A stretch of 64,000 nt of DNA from Microbacterium aurantiacum (lineage in GTDB: Bacteria > Actinomycetota > Actinomycetes > Actinomycetales > Microbacteriaceae). The DNA lies in assembly GCF_002872075.1 (NCBI RefSeq), contig NZ_PGGU01000006.1:1-64000 (forward strand), in the 5' to 3' direction. The position numbers and the translations under genes are program-made. Below, piece after piece: positions 18,233-26,718 of the stretch. Positions within the stretch are counted from its first letter, which is position 1. Each line of letters starts with the position of its first letter. The notes below the pieces were generated by a model. It saw only the letters and a list, made by a program, of their open reading frames with translations, searched no databases and was not told the origin of the DNA.

Positions 18233-19774
18233 TCAGCCGGCGAGCGCGCCGAGCGTCACCTCGATCTCGCTCTCGCGGCCGTCGCGGACGTAGGTGACGG
18301 TCGCGGTGCTACCTGCGGCGGCGGCCCGCACCTGCGCCGTGAGGTCGCTCGCGCTGGTGATCGGCACGCCGTTGAAGGCGGTGACGATGTCGTCGGCCTT
18401 CAGGCCGCCGGCTGCTGCCGCACCGCCGTTCGTCACCTCGGCGATGAAGGCTCCCGCGACCTCTGCGCCCTCGACCGATGCGGCATCCCGCACCGATGCG
18501 CCCAGCAGGCCGTGTGTGGCGGAGCCGTTCTCGATGATCTCCTTCGAGACGCGCTCGGCGATGTTCGACGGGATCGAGAAGCCGAGACCGATCGAACCGG
18601 ACTCCTCGGAATTGCCGGAGCTGGCGATGGCGACGTTGATCCCGATGAGCTCGCCCTTGCTGTTGACCAGAGCGCCACCGGAGTTTCCGTGGTTGATCGC
18701 GGCGTCCGTCTGGATGACGGCGATCGAGATCGAATCGGAGGTCTGCTGCTGGCCGGAGCCGGGCAGGTCGAACTGGAACGGCCCGCCCTCGCCCTGCTCC
18801 TCCGGCGCCTCCTCCTGCGGCGCGTCTTCGCCGGAGGAGTCGGGCAACGCGGACGACGCGATCTGGATGCTGCGGTTCAGCGCGCTGATGATGCCTGTCG
18901 TCACCGAGTTGGACAGCCCCAGCGGAGCACCGAGCGCGACCGCCGTGTCGCCGACGTTGAGCTTCGACGAGTTGGCGAACTCGATGGGCGTGAGGCCCTT
19001 CGCGTCCTCGAGCTTGATCACGGCGAGGTCGTAGATCGGGTCCGTGCCGACGACAGTGGCGTCGTAGATGCGTCCGTCCGATGTCGTGACGCGGATCGTG
19101 GGATCGGCCACGGCGCCGCCGAGCGTGACGACGTGGGTGTTGGTCAGCACGTAGCCGTCATCGCTGATGATCACACCGGATCCGCTGCCGCCCTCGTCGG
19201 TGCCGGCCACCTCGATGGTGACGACCGAGGGCAACGCCTTCGCGGCAATCGCCGTCGTCTCGTTCACCGAACCGGGGTTGTTCACCGTGACCGTCTCCGG
19301 ACCTGAGGCGACGCCGGCGGGCGGCGGGGTGCCGACTGCGCTCCAGATGGCGCCGCCGCCGAAGCCGGCGACTCCGCCGACGAGCGCTGCGGCCACCACG
19401 AGGGCTGCGACCTTCACACCCGTTCTGGGCTTCTGACCTGTCCCCTTGGCCGCACCTGCGGCGCTCGGGGTGTCGCTCCCCTGAACGTCGATGAAGCCTA
19501 CCGGTGCGGTGCCGCCCAGCGGCGACGTCGGGTGCGTCGCGCCCGACGGTGTCGGAAGCCCGAATGCCGCGCCGCCCGCCTGGTGGGGGTTCGAGGCGGA
19601 GGCTGTGGACGGCGCGGCCGACGTGAACGCCGACGGCACCTCGTGCCCCTGTCCTGCGGCGACGCCGTGCGCCGGACCGGGCGCCGGGCTCGCTACGGGG
19701 TTCGCGGCAGCGTCTGCGGCCTGGGTGGGCGGCACAACGGGTGCCGTGTGGTCGTGGGTGTTGTCTTCGTTCAT
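18233..19774 (-). CDS. HtrA/DegP-type membrane-anchored serine protease with PDZ domain
   Basis: A 513-residue trypsin-like protease facing outward. Residues 1-115 are a cytoplasmic Pro/Ala-rich linker, 119-145 a single membrane span, 175-400 the protease domain and about 415-510 a PDZ domain. The catalytic triad is His214 (TNTHVV), Asp249 (YDLAVIKL) and Ser365 (GNSGGALV). An acidic, Gln-rich insert (about 307-345) interrupts the protease domain, resembling the variable loop of HtrA proteins. It probably degrades misfolded exported proteins. The upstream 100 bp are shared with a divergent aminotransferase gene. The M. tuberculosis sigE-rseA-htrA-tatB arrangement is not kept here. Confidence 0.93.
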   Translation of the reverse strand: MNEDNTHDHTAPVVPPTQAADAAANPVASPAPGPAHGVAAGQGHEVPSAFTSAAPSTASASNPHQAGGAAFGLPTPSGATHPTSPLGGTAPVGFIDVQGSDTPSAAGAAKGTGQKPRTGVKVAALVVAAALVGGVAGFGGGAIWSAVGTPPPAGVASGPETVTVNNPGSVNETTAIAAKALPSVVTIEVAGTDEGGSGSGVIISDDGYVLTNTHVVTLGGAVADPTIRVTTSDGRIYDATVVGTDPIYDLAVIKLEDAKGLTPIEFANSSKLNVGDTAVALGAPLGLSNSVTTGIISALNRSIQIASSALPDSSGEDAPQEEAPEEQGEGGPFQFDLPGSGQQQTSDSISIAVIQTDAAINHGNSGGALVNSKGELIGINVAIASSGNSEESGSIGLGFSIPSNIAERVSKEIIENGSATHGLLGASVRDAASVEGAEVAGAFIAEVTNGGAAAAGGLKADDIVTAFNGVPITSASDLTAQVRAAAAGSTATVTYVRDGRESEIEVTLGALAG

Positions 19775-19861
19775 GGTGTGTGCTCCTTCAACAACGCCTC
19801 TTCAGAGTGCGCCCCGTATCTGTGCGTTTCGTATGCTCGGGGTGAGTTTCCGCTATGGCCT

Positions 19862-19867
19862 TAGCCT
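19862..19867 (+). promoter_or_regulatory. putative -10 box of leaderless aminotransferase gene
   Basis: TAGCCT ends 7 nt before the ATG at 19875, inside the 100-bp divergent gap with the protease gene. Confidence 0.4.
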
Positions 19868-19874
19868 GTTCTTC

Positions 19875-21077
19875 ATGAGTGACATTCCCGGTGCATGGCG
19901 ACGCACGGCAGCAGGGGCCGGCCTGCTCTCGGCCGATGGCGTTGTCGCGCCCACCATCTTCGCAGAGATGTCGGCCGCCGCGGCGAGAACCGGCGCGATC
20001 AACCTGGGCCAGGGGTTTCCCGACGAGGACGGTCCGGCGGAGGTGCTGGATGCTGCGCGCGAGGCGATCTCCCGCGGTGCGAACCAGTATCCGCCCGGTC
20101 GGGGCATCCCGGACCTGCTCGCCGCGATCAGCGAGCACCAGCAGCGCTTCTACGGGCTGAACGTCGATCCCGAGCGCGAGGTCATCGTCACGGCAGGAGC
20201 CACCGAGGCGCTGACCGCGACGCTCCTCGCTCTCATCGACGGCCCCGATGACGAGGTCGTCGTCTTCGAGCCGTATTACGACTCCTACGCAGCTGCCGTC
20301 GCCCTTGCCGGTGCACGGCTGCGCACGGTGCCACTGCGCGCCCCGGGCTTCCAGCCGGATCTCGGGGAGCTTGCGGCATCCGTCACCGACCGCACCCGGA
20401 TCATCCTGGTGAACGACCCGCACAACCCCACCGGAGCCGTCTTCGCCGCGGATGTACTGGCCGAGGTCGTGCGCCTCGCGACCCTCCACGATGCGATCAT
20501 CGTCACCGACGAGGTCTACGAGCACCTCGCCTTCCACGCACCGCACACGCCGATCGCGGCGCTGCCGGGTGCCGCAGAACGCACGCTCACGATCTCCTCC
20601 GCCGGCAAGACGTTCAACACGACCGGCTGGAAGATCGGCTGGGTGCACGGACCCGCCGACCTCATCACCGCGGTGCTCACCGTGAAGCAGTACCTCACAT
20701 ACGTGAACGGATCTCCGTTCCAGCCGGCGATCGCGCTCGGGCTGCGGATGCCGGATTCGTACTTCGCGGACGCCGCATCCGCCCTCGCCCGCAAGCACGA
20801 GATCCTCGGTGCGGGGCTCCAGACAGCGGGATTCACAGTGCTCCCGCCGCAGGGCGGCTACTTCACCGTCGCCGACGCGACCGTGCTCGGAGGAGCGGAT
20901 GCCGCCGCGTTCTGCCGTGCTCTCCCCGAGCGCGCCGGTGTCGTCGCGATCCCGCTCACCGCGTTCGTCTCCGCCGAGCGTCGTCCGGAGTACGACGGAC
21001 TGGTGCGGTTCGCCGCATGCAAGCGGGTCGAAGTGCTCGAGGAGGCCGCGTCGCGGCTGGCTGCCTTCGGCGCCTGA
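19875..21077 (+). CDS. PLP-dependent aminotransferase, class I/II (DapC- or YbdL-like)
   Basis: A 400-residue fold-type I aminotransferase. Substrate entrance GQGFPDEDGP (46-55), NPTG (184-187), TDEVYE with the pyridine-binding Asp212, and the Schiff-base lysine in SSAGKTFN (Lys245) are present. It resembles the group of N-succinyldiaminopimelate, methionine and kynurenine aminotransferases that these motifs cannot separate. dapD and dapE are in the same window at 59-61 kb, so a DapC role is plausible but unproved. The ATG at 19875 was taken because it gives the usual N-terminus and follows a TANNNT box; the open frame upstream is antisense to the protease gene. Confidence 0.9.
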   Translation: MSDIPGAWRRTAAGAGLLSADGVVAPTIFAEMSAAAARTGAINLGQGFPDEDGPAEVLDAAREAISRGANQYPPGRGIPDLLAAISEHQQRFYGLNVDPEREVIVTAGATEALTATLLALIDGPDDEVVVFEPYYDSYAAAVALAGARLRTVPLRAPGFQPDLGELAASVTDRTRIILVNDPHNPTGAVFAADVLAEVVRLATLHDAIIVTDEVYEHLAFHAPHTPIAALPGAAERTLTISSAGKTFNTTGWKIGWVHGPADLITAVLTVKQYLTYVNGSPFQPAIALGLRMPDSYFADAASALARKHEILGAGLQTAGFTVLPPQGGYFTVADATVLGGADAAAFCRALPERAGVVAIPLTAFVSAERRPEYDGLVRFAACKRVEVLEEAASRLAAFGA

Positions 21078-21235
21078 GGCTGTCTTCGAGGCGCCGCCGC
21101 CGCGACTGCCCGCGTGCCACTTGCATGACCGATGCACACATGCAGGTCTGCAGTTAGGCGTGTCGCCCTGCAGGCGTGTTTTCGTCATGCAGGTTGAACG
21201 CGCTGACCATGTCGGCGCAGGATCCGCCGCGGGCC
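21078..21235. other. 158-bp convergent gap with clustered TGCA palindromes
   Basis: Six TGCA tetramers fall between 21122 and 21191, and AGGCGTGT occurs twice 16 bp apart (21156 and 21172). ATGCAGGT also occurs twice. No coding frame or terminator is evident. It may be a dispersed intergenic repeat. Confidence 0.45.
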
Positions 21236-22045
21236 TCAGCGCGGGATGACGGCGTACCGGCGCAGGCGCAGGGACGGGTTCACCGCGCGCACGCGATCGA
21301 TCGCGGCGCGCTCCACGGTCGCGATGGCGATGCCGTCGCCTGTGCCGACCCCGGCCAGCACGACGCCCTGCGGGTCGATGATCTGAGAGTGCCCCACCCC
21401 GATCGGCGCGGGGTGGTCGGCCGCGACGACGTAGGCGGTGTTCTCGATCGCCCGCGCGGCGAGCAGAGTCGTCCAGTGGTGCTCCTTGAGCGGGCCGCGA
21501 ACCCACTCCGCGGGGACCACCAGAGCGTCGGCGCCGGCGTCCATCAGGGTGCGCGCCACCTCGGGGAAGCGCAGATCGTAGCAGGTCATCAGGCCGAACC
21601 GCAGGCCGCCGGCCTCGAACGTCGATGCCTCCCCCGGCTCGCCGGACTCGATCCAGTCCGACTCGCGCTGCCCGAACGCGTCGTACAGATGCTGCTTCCG
21701 GTAGACCGCGAGGATGCCGTCACCGCGGACCGCAACGACCGCGTTGCGCACGCGGTGCTCGTCGGCCGCGCGTTCGACGAGGCCCGCGACGATGACGACG
21801 GCGTACTCTGCGGCGAGCGCCGTCAGCGCCGTGACGAACTCGCCGTCCAGAGACTCCGCATTCTCCGCGAGAGTGGCGTCCATCGGGTCGATGAAGTAGC
21901 TGGAGTACTCCGGGAAGACGACCATTCTCGCGCCCCGGCCGGCGGCCTCGGCGGTGAGGCCGGCGATCCGCTCCAGGTTGTCGGCACGGGATGCGGTGGG
22001 CGCGAACTGGCAGACGGCGACGGGCAGGGCGGATGTCTCGGACAT
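21236..22045 (-). CDS. carbon-nitrogen hydrolase (nitrilase superfamily)
   Basis: A 269-residue amidase-type enzyme with the complete catalytic triad Glu46 (FPEYSS), Lys117 (YRKQHLYD) and Cys155 (MTCYDLRFPE). The YRKxHLYD and CYDLRFPE forms fit the Nit/omega-amidase-like branch, which hydrolyses small amides such as deaminated glutathione or omega-amides; the exact substrate is not readable. The ATG at 22043-22045 is preceded by GGGAGGATGGGGGC, a good ribosome site, and is favoured over an ATG 36 bp upstream. It is convergent with the aminotransferase gene. Confidence 0.92.
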   Translation of the reverse strand: MSETSALPVAVCQFAPTASRADNLERIAGLTAEAAGRGARMVVFPEYSSYFIDPMDATLAENAESLDGEFVTALTALAAEYAVVIVAGLVERAADEHRVRNAVVAVRGDGILAVYRKQHLYDAFGQRESDWIESGEPGEASTFEAGGLRFGLMTCYDLRFPEVARTLMDAGADALVVPAEWVRGPLKEHHWTTLLAARAIENTAYVVAADHPAPIGVGHSQIIDPQGVVLAGVGTGDGIAIATVERAAIDRVRAVNPSLRLRRYAVIPR

Positions 22046-22101
22046 GCCCCCATCCTCCCAGCATCCGCCCTCCCGTGACACGCCCGGGAGGACCCGCTCG
22101 A

Positions 22102-22131
22102 TTCGACGACCCTCTGGATCCGTGATAAGTT
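22102..22131 (+). promoter_or_regulatory. probable promoter of the initiator tRNA gene
   Basis: TTCGAC (22102-22107) and TAAGTT (22126-22131) are 18 bp apart, within a TGATAAGTTAT stretch that is much more AT-rich than its surroundings. The tRNA begins 12 nt after the -10 box. Confidence 0.4.
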
Positions 22132-22142
22132 ATCTCTTGTGC

Positions 22143-22216
22143 CGCGGGGTGGAGCAGTTCGGTAGCTCGCCGGGCTCATAACCCGGAGGTCGCAGGTTCA
22201 AATCCTGTCCCCGCAA
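22143..22216 (+). tRNA. initiator tRNA-Met (anticodon CAT)
   Basis: A 74-nt cloverleaf: acceptor CGCGGGG/CCCCGCA with the C1-A72 mismatch typical of bacterial initiator tRNA, D arm GAGC/GCTC, anticodon arm CCGGG-CTCATAA-CCCGG with CAT at 22177-22179 and the three G-C pairs of initiators, T arm GCAGG-TTCAAAT-CCTGT, discriminator A22216. The 3' CCA is not encoded (the next bases are CAA), so it must be added after transcription. A strong hairpin follows directly. Confidence 0.97.
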
Positions 22217-22221
22217 CAAAA

Positions 22222-22253
22222 GAAGGCCCGGATCCGCAAGGATCCGGGCCTTC
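22222..22253. terminator. bidirectional hairpin after the tRNA
   Basis: A perfect 14-bp stem with GCAA tetraloop. It begins 5 nt after the tRNA and its far arm overlaps the stop codon of the FAD-protein gene on the other strand, so it can serve both transcripts. No T-tract. Confidence 0.85.
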
Positions 22254-23655
22254 AGCTTTCCCCGGCACCCGCGCTCCGGACTGTCTCGCTCAGTCGTCCC
22301 AGCGCCGCAAGGCCCGGTTCACGGTGCTGCTTCAGCCTGGCTTTCACGACGTCCAGCTCGGCGGACGCGCGGTATCCGGACGGCACTCGTGCCGGATTCA
22401 GAGCGACCCGGTTCGCCCACTCCGAGATGTCGGGTTCTGCTCCGAACGCCCTCGCCGCCCTCGTTCCCAGGATCGTCATCTCGACCCAGTCCGCCAGCGT
22501 GCTCGAGTACGGCGACGGCAGGCACACCCGGTTCTTCTCGTCATCGTCGACACGGGTCGCCTCGACATAGCCGATCATCGCCGCGCCGAAGCACGGGAAT
22601 CCTGTGCGCGTCGGCTGGGGTCTGATGGCGTCGCCGCCCCAGATCGGCACGGGCGGCCTGCGTCGCAGACCTTCCGCTGCGCAGTGCACGACGACGGCAT
22701 CCCGCTGAACCGCCTCGATCCCGTCGTCGAACAGCAGTCGTCCGACCTCGACGCGCCGGAGATGCCCGCGGCGCACGACGTTCTCTACGGTGCGCAGCAG
22801 CGCCAGCTCCCACATGGCCAGCGTGGGCGTCCGCGCCATCGTGGGCGTCACCGACCGATCGATCCTGAGCAGGACCTCAGCCTCCTCCAGCCGGAGGAAC
22901 AGATCGTCGAGCGAGGTCGCCAGCCGGGCCGCCTCCATCGTGTCGGCCGCCATCCCCAGCAGGACGACGGGGTCCGGCTGAACCTTCGCACGGTTGAGCA
23001 TCCACGGGTCGCGTGGGCGCACCCAGCAGATCGCATCGGGTTCGACACCTCGACCGAGCAGCCACACGATCGAGTCCGTCGCGGTCTTGCCCGAGCCGAC
23101 GATGACGTACTGTCGCGGCGCGGCGTCGAGCTGCGGCAGCTCGTTGACCACGATCACCCGGGCGCCTGCTGCGACGACGAACGGCGGCGGGGACACCGCG
23201 GGGATCCTCGGCGCCAGGTACGTCGCATCCACGATCCGGCAGCTGTCGGGCACCGCGAACCCGTCTCCCCCTTCACCGATGGAGACTCGGCCATCGCCGA
23301 GGAAGGTGCTGCCACCGAAGAACTCGACTCTGCCGGATGCGAGCATCCGGTCCGCGAGCACGGCGGCGTAGTACGCGCACACCTCATCGCGATCCGCCCG
23401 TTCCTGCAGCCCGGCCTCAGGACCTTCGACCTGCAGCCGACCGTCGCCGAGCAGCGTGGACGCCACGCCGTAGAACATCGAGGCCTGGTGGAGCCGCACG
23501 AACGGGTACGCGTCGAGCCAGTGACCGCCCGGTGCCGCCCGCCGATCGACGAGCGCCACCCGCACGTCGGCGTGGTCGATCAGCGCGTCGGTGAACGCCA
23601 TTCCGGCCGCTCCCGCGCCGACCACGAGGTAGTCGACATCCAGCGTCCTGGGCAT
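22252..23655 (-). CDS. FAD/NAD(P)-binding flavoprotein, monooxygenase-like
   Basis: A 467-residue two-dinucleotide-fold flavoprotein. VVGAGAAGMA (11-20) is the FAD Rossmann motif, with an acidic residue at the end of the second strand (LVDRR). A second nucleotide fold starts at about 183 with QYVIVGSGKTATD, which probably binds NADPH. PGGHWLDAYPFVRLHQ resembles the FAD-loop region of flavin monooxygenases and related oxidoreductases. The true substrate is unknown. The start lies 6 nt after TTCACT, a poor -10 candidate. It is followed by the hairpin shared with the tRNA. Confidence 0.85.
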   Translation of the reverse strand: MPRTLDVDYLVVGAGAAGMAFTDALIDHADVRVALVDRRAAPGGHWLDAYPFVRLHQASMFYGVASTLLGDGRLQVEGPEAGLQERADRDEVCAYYAAVLADRMLASGRVEFFGGSTFLGDGRVSIGEGGDGFAVPDSCRIVDATYLAPRIPAVSPPPFVVAAGARVIVVNELPQLDAAPRQYVIVGSGKTATDSIVWLLGRGVEPDAICWVRPRDPWMLNRAKVQPDPVVLLGMAADTMEAARLATSLDDLFLRLEEAEVLLRIDRSVTPTMARTPTLAMWELALLRTVENVVRRGHLRRVEVGRLLFDDGIEAVQRDAVVVHCAAEGLRRRPPVPIWGGDAIRPQPTRTGFPCFGAAMIGYVEATRVDDDEKNRVCLPSPYSSTLADWVEMTILGTRAARAFGAEPDISEWANRVALNPARVPSGYRASAELDVVKARLKQHREPGLAALGRLSETVRSAGAGES

Positions 23656-23712
23656 CTTCTCAGTGAAGCACCGGCACGGTGGCGCGTCCAGGGCATCTGA
23701 GACGCGCGAACG

Positions 23713-23744
23713 CGAATGGGCGCCCCCGCAGGGGCGCCCATTCG
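23713..23744. terminator. hairpin after the UPF0182 gene
   Basis: A perfect 14-bp GC-rich stem with CGCA tetraloop, 17 bp after the UPF0182 stop on the minus strand and upstream of the FAD-protein gene. Confidence 0.8.
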
Positions 23745-23760
23745 ATCCGTCGGCTGCCGG

Positions 23761-26661
23761 CTACTTCGAGGCGGCATCCAGTTCGAGCAGCTTCTGCACG
23801 GCCGCAGTGAGGCGCTCGTCGGCCTCGGCGAACTTGGTGAGGTCGCCGGACTTCAGCGCCGCCTCGCGGTCGAGCAGTGCCTGCTGAGCAGCCGCCAGTG
23901 CCTCTGCCTCGGCGTCGGTCGGCGTCGCCGGCACCTCGCCGGCGTCCGGATCGGTGGGCTCCTCGGTCCCCGGCTCCGTCGGTTCGACCGTGTCGTCGCC
24001 GCCGTCGGCTCCGGCGTCGCCGCCGAACAGCTTGTCCAGCGCCGCCGTCAGGGTGTCCTCGAACGCGACCTCGTCACCGAAGGCGACGAGAACCTTCTGC
24101 AGGCGCGGCAGCTTCGTGCCCTCGGAGGACTGCACGTACACCGGCTGCACATAGAGCAGACCGCCGCCGACCGGCAGGGTCAGCAGGTTGCCGTAGAGCA
24201 CCTGCGATTCGCCCTGCTGGAGCAGGTTGAGCTGCGGTACCACCGCGGTGTCCGAGTTGTACGTGTTCTGCACCTGGCCGGGACCGGGCACTGTGGTGTC
24301 GGTGTCGATCTCGAGCATCCGCAGCTGCCCGTAGCCCTCGGCCTTCACGCCGGCTTCTGCCCCGGCATCCGAGTCGACCGCGAGATAGCCCATGAGCACG
24401 TCACGGTTGCTCCCCCCCTGCGCCGACGGGATGAAGGTCGAGAACATCGAGAAGCGCGGCGAATCCTGCCCGGGCATCTGCATCGTCAGGTAGTAGGGCG
24501 GCTGGAGTTCAGACTCGCTGCGCGGGTCGTTCGGCGTCTGCCAGCGGTTGTCCTGCTGTGCGAAGGAGCCGGCCTTGTCGATGTGGTACGTCCCGAGGAT
24601 CTCCCGCTGGATCTTGAACAGATCGGTCGGGTACCGCACGTGGCTCATCAGATCGCCGGACATCTCGCTGATCGGCTGCACCGTGGACGGGTAGATCTTC
24701 TGCCAGGTCTTGAGGATCGGGTCCTCGGCGTCCCAGGCGTAGAGCGTCACCGAGCCGTCGTAGGCGTCGACCGTCGCCTTGACCGAGTTGCGCACGTAGT
24801 TGATCTCGTCGATGGCGAGCGTCGGCGCCTGGACGTTGGAGTCGGCGATGGCATCGGAAAGGCTCACCTTCGACGAGTACGGGTACGTCGAGCTCGTCGT
24901 GTAGCCGTCGACGATCCAGACGATCCGGCCGTCGACGACGCTCGGGTACGGGTCGCTGTCCAGTTCGAGGTACGGCGCCACCTTCTGCACGCGGGTCTTC
25001 GGGTCGCGGTCGTAGAGGATCTGCGACTCCTCGTTCACGAGGTTCGAGAACAGGATCTGCTCGGACTGGAACTTCAGCGCGTAGAGCAGCTTGGTGAAGG
25101 TGTCGCCGATGCGCGGCCCTCCCTCGCCCTCGAAGGTCGTCTTCGTCTCGCTGGAGCCGTCCTTGCCTCGCGGGTAGTCGATCTCGGCCGGCTCGGCGCC
25201 ATCGGGCGCTCCGACGATCGAGTACTCGGGCGAGGACTCGCCGAAGTAGACGCGCGGCTCGAACTTCTCGTTCTCCGTGAGGAAACCGGCCGAGGGGATG
25301 CCCCGCTCGAGGAACACCGGCTCGCCGTCGGAAGTGCGCTGGTTGCCCGCCGCCGCGACGAGGCCATAGCCGTGCGTGTAGACCGCGGCGACGTTGTTCC
25401 AGTTGCCACTGTCGACGCCTTCCATGTCGAGGTCGCGGACCGAGACGACCGTGTCCTGCATGACGCCGTCGATCTCGTAGCGGTCGACGTCGAGCGTCTG
25501 CTGGAACTGGTAGTAGCCGCGGTACTGCTCGAGCTGACGCACCGTGGGGCTGATCACCTCGGGGTCGACGATGCGGATGGATGCCGTCGTCGCCGCGTCT
25601 TCGCGGAGCTGACCGGCCTCGGCGTCGGTCTCGGCCGTGAATGGCGTCGTCTCGAGGTCGGCGACACCGTAGGCTTCTTTGGTGCCGTCGATGTTGCGCT
25701 GGTAGAACTCGGCCTGGAGCGAGTTCTGGTTCGGTCCGACCTGGAAGGTGTCGACCGCCCACGGGTAGCCGACGCCCACGACCAGGGATGCCACGATGAG
25801 CAGCGCTGTCGCAGCCAGCGGGAACCGCCACCGGCCGATGATCGCGGTGACGAAGAACAGCACGGCGACCAGGGCTGCGAGGATCGCGAGGATCGCGAGA
25901 CCGGGGATGGTCGCGTTCGCGCCGGTGTACGCGGCGCCGATGATGCGATCGTCTTCGGCGACGAGCGTCAGGTAGCGGTCGAGCCAGAGGCTCACGGCCT
26001 GCACCAGCAGGTAGAGACCGGCGAGCACCGCGAGCTGGATGCGCGCCGCCTTCGAGATTCGCAGCTCACCCTGTCCGATGCGCACCGAGCCGTACAGGTA
26101 CGACACCAGAGCGGTCACGAGAAGACAGAGCAGCAGCACAGCAGAGACGAACGCCAGCAGGATCGAGTAGAACGGCATCGCGAACATGTAGAAGCCGGTG
26201 TCCAGGCCGAACTGCGGGTCGACCGCATCGGTGGCGACGCCGTTCGCCCACAGCCACACGGTCTTCCACTGCGCCGCAGCCGAGAATCCGGCGAACAGGC
26301 CGAAGAAGATCGGCATGCCCCACATGGCGAGGCGCCGCAGCGGCTCGATGACCTCCTGGTACCTGTCGAGCTGCGAGCTCAGGCGCACGTACACCGGTCG
26401 CAGCCGGTACGCGAGCTGGATCGTGAGGAACAGGGGCACAGCCATTCCGAGGAAGCCCGCCGTGAACATCACCGTGGTGGCGATCCACTGCGTGGTCAGC
26501 ACGTTCGCGAAACCGACCTGGTCGAACCAGAGGAACTCGGTGTACAGCGAGGCGAAGACGAAGAACGCAGCGATGATCGCGGCGATGATCACCACCGAGA
26601 TGGTGAAGATCCGTCGGGACGTTCGGGGCGTGGCCGGATTCGGCGCGGAGGTCGTGGTCAC
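23761..26661 (-). CDS. UPF0182 family large membrane protein
   Basis: A 966-residue protein of the UPF0182 family, common in actinobacteria and cyanobacteria and of unknown function. About seven hydrophobic segments fill residues 15-310 (for example 18-40, 60-85, 114-132, 165-195, 208-228, 250-275 and 280-302). A long extracytoplasmic domain of about 580 residues follows, with motifs such as DLDMEGVDSGNWNN and the YTHGYGLVAAAGN stretch. The C-terminal 80 residues are acidic and Pro/Gly rich. The GTG start at 26659-26661 sits 6 nt after TAGGAT. Its neighbour is the PDZ-Lon protease gene, as in Mycobacterium (Rv3193c-Rv3194c). Confidence 0.95.
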   Translation of the reverse strand: MTTTSAPNPATPRTSRRIFTISVVIIAAIIAAFFVFASLYTEFLWFDQVGFANVLTTQWIATTVMFTAGFLGMAVPLFLTIQLAYRLRPVYVRLSSQLDRYQEVIEPLRRLAMWGMPIFFGLFAGFSAAAQWKTVWLWANGVATDAVDPQFGLDTGFYMFAMPFYSILLAFVSAVLLLCLLVTALVSYLYGSVRIGQGELRISKAARIQLAVLAGLYLLVQAVSLWLDRYLTLVAEDDRIIGAAYTGANATIPGLAILAILAALVAVLFFVTAIIGRWRFPLAATALLIVASLVVGVGYPWAVDTFQVGPNQNSLQAEFYQRNIDGTKEAYGVADLETTPFTAETDAEAGQLREDAATTASIRIVDPEVISPTVRQLEQYRGYYQFQQTLDVDRYEIDGVMQDTVVSVRDLDMEGVDSGNWNNVAAVYTHGYGLVAAAGNQRTSDGEPVFLERGIPSAGFLTENEKFEPRVYFGESSPEYSIVGAPDGAEPAEIDYPRGKDGSSETKTTFEGEGGPRIGDTFTKLLYALKFQSEQILFSNLVNEESQILYDRDPKTRVQKVAPYLELDSDPYPSVVDGRIVWIVDGYTTSSTYPYSSKVSLSDAIADSNVQAPTLAIDEINYVRNSVKATVDAYDGSVTLYAWDAEDPILKTWQKIYPSTVQPISEMSGDLMSHVRYPTDLFKIQREILGTYHIDKAGSFAQQDNRWQTPNDPRSESELQPPYYLTMQMPGQDSPRFSMFSTFIPSAQGGSNRDVLMGYLAVDSDAGAEAGVKAEGYGQLRMLEIDTDTTVPGPGQVQNTYNSDTAVVPQLNLLQQGESQVLYGNLLTLPVGGGLLYVQPVYVQSSEGTKLPRLQKVLVAFGDEVAFEDTLTAALDKLFGGDAGADGGDDTVEPTEPGTEEPTDPDAGEVPATPTDAEAEALAAAQQALLDREAALKSGDLTKFAEADERLTAAVQKLLELDAASK

Positions 26662-26667
26662 CGTCCC

Positions 26668-26673
26668 ATCCTA
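26668..26673 (-). promoter_or_regulatory. putative -10 box of leaderless UPF0182 gene
   Basis: TAGGAT on the minus strand ends 6 nt before the GTG start, in the 57-bp gap after the PDZ-Lon gene. Confidence 0.45.
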
Positions 26674-26718
26674 GGCACGCCTCACTATGGGCGGGCTGTC
26701 ATCCCGGTCACGGCGTGG

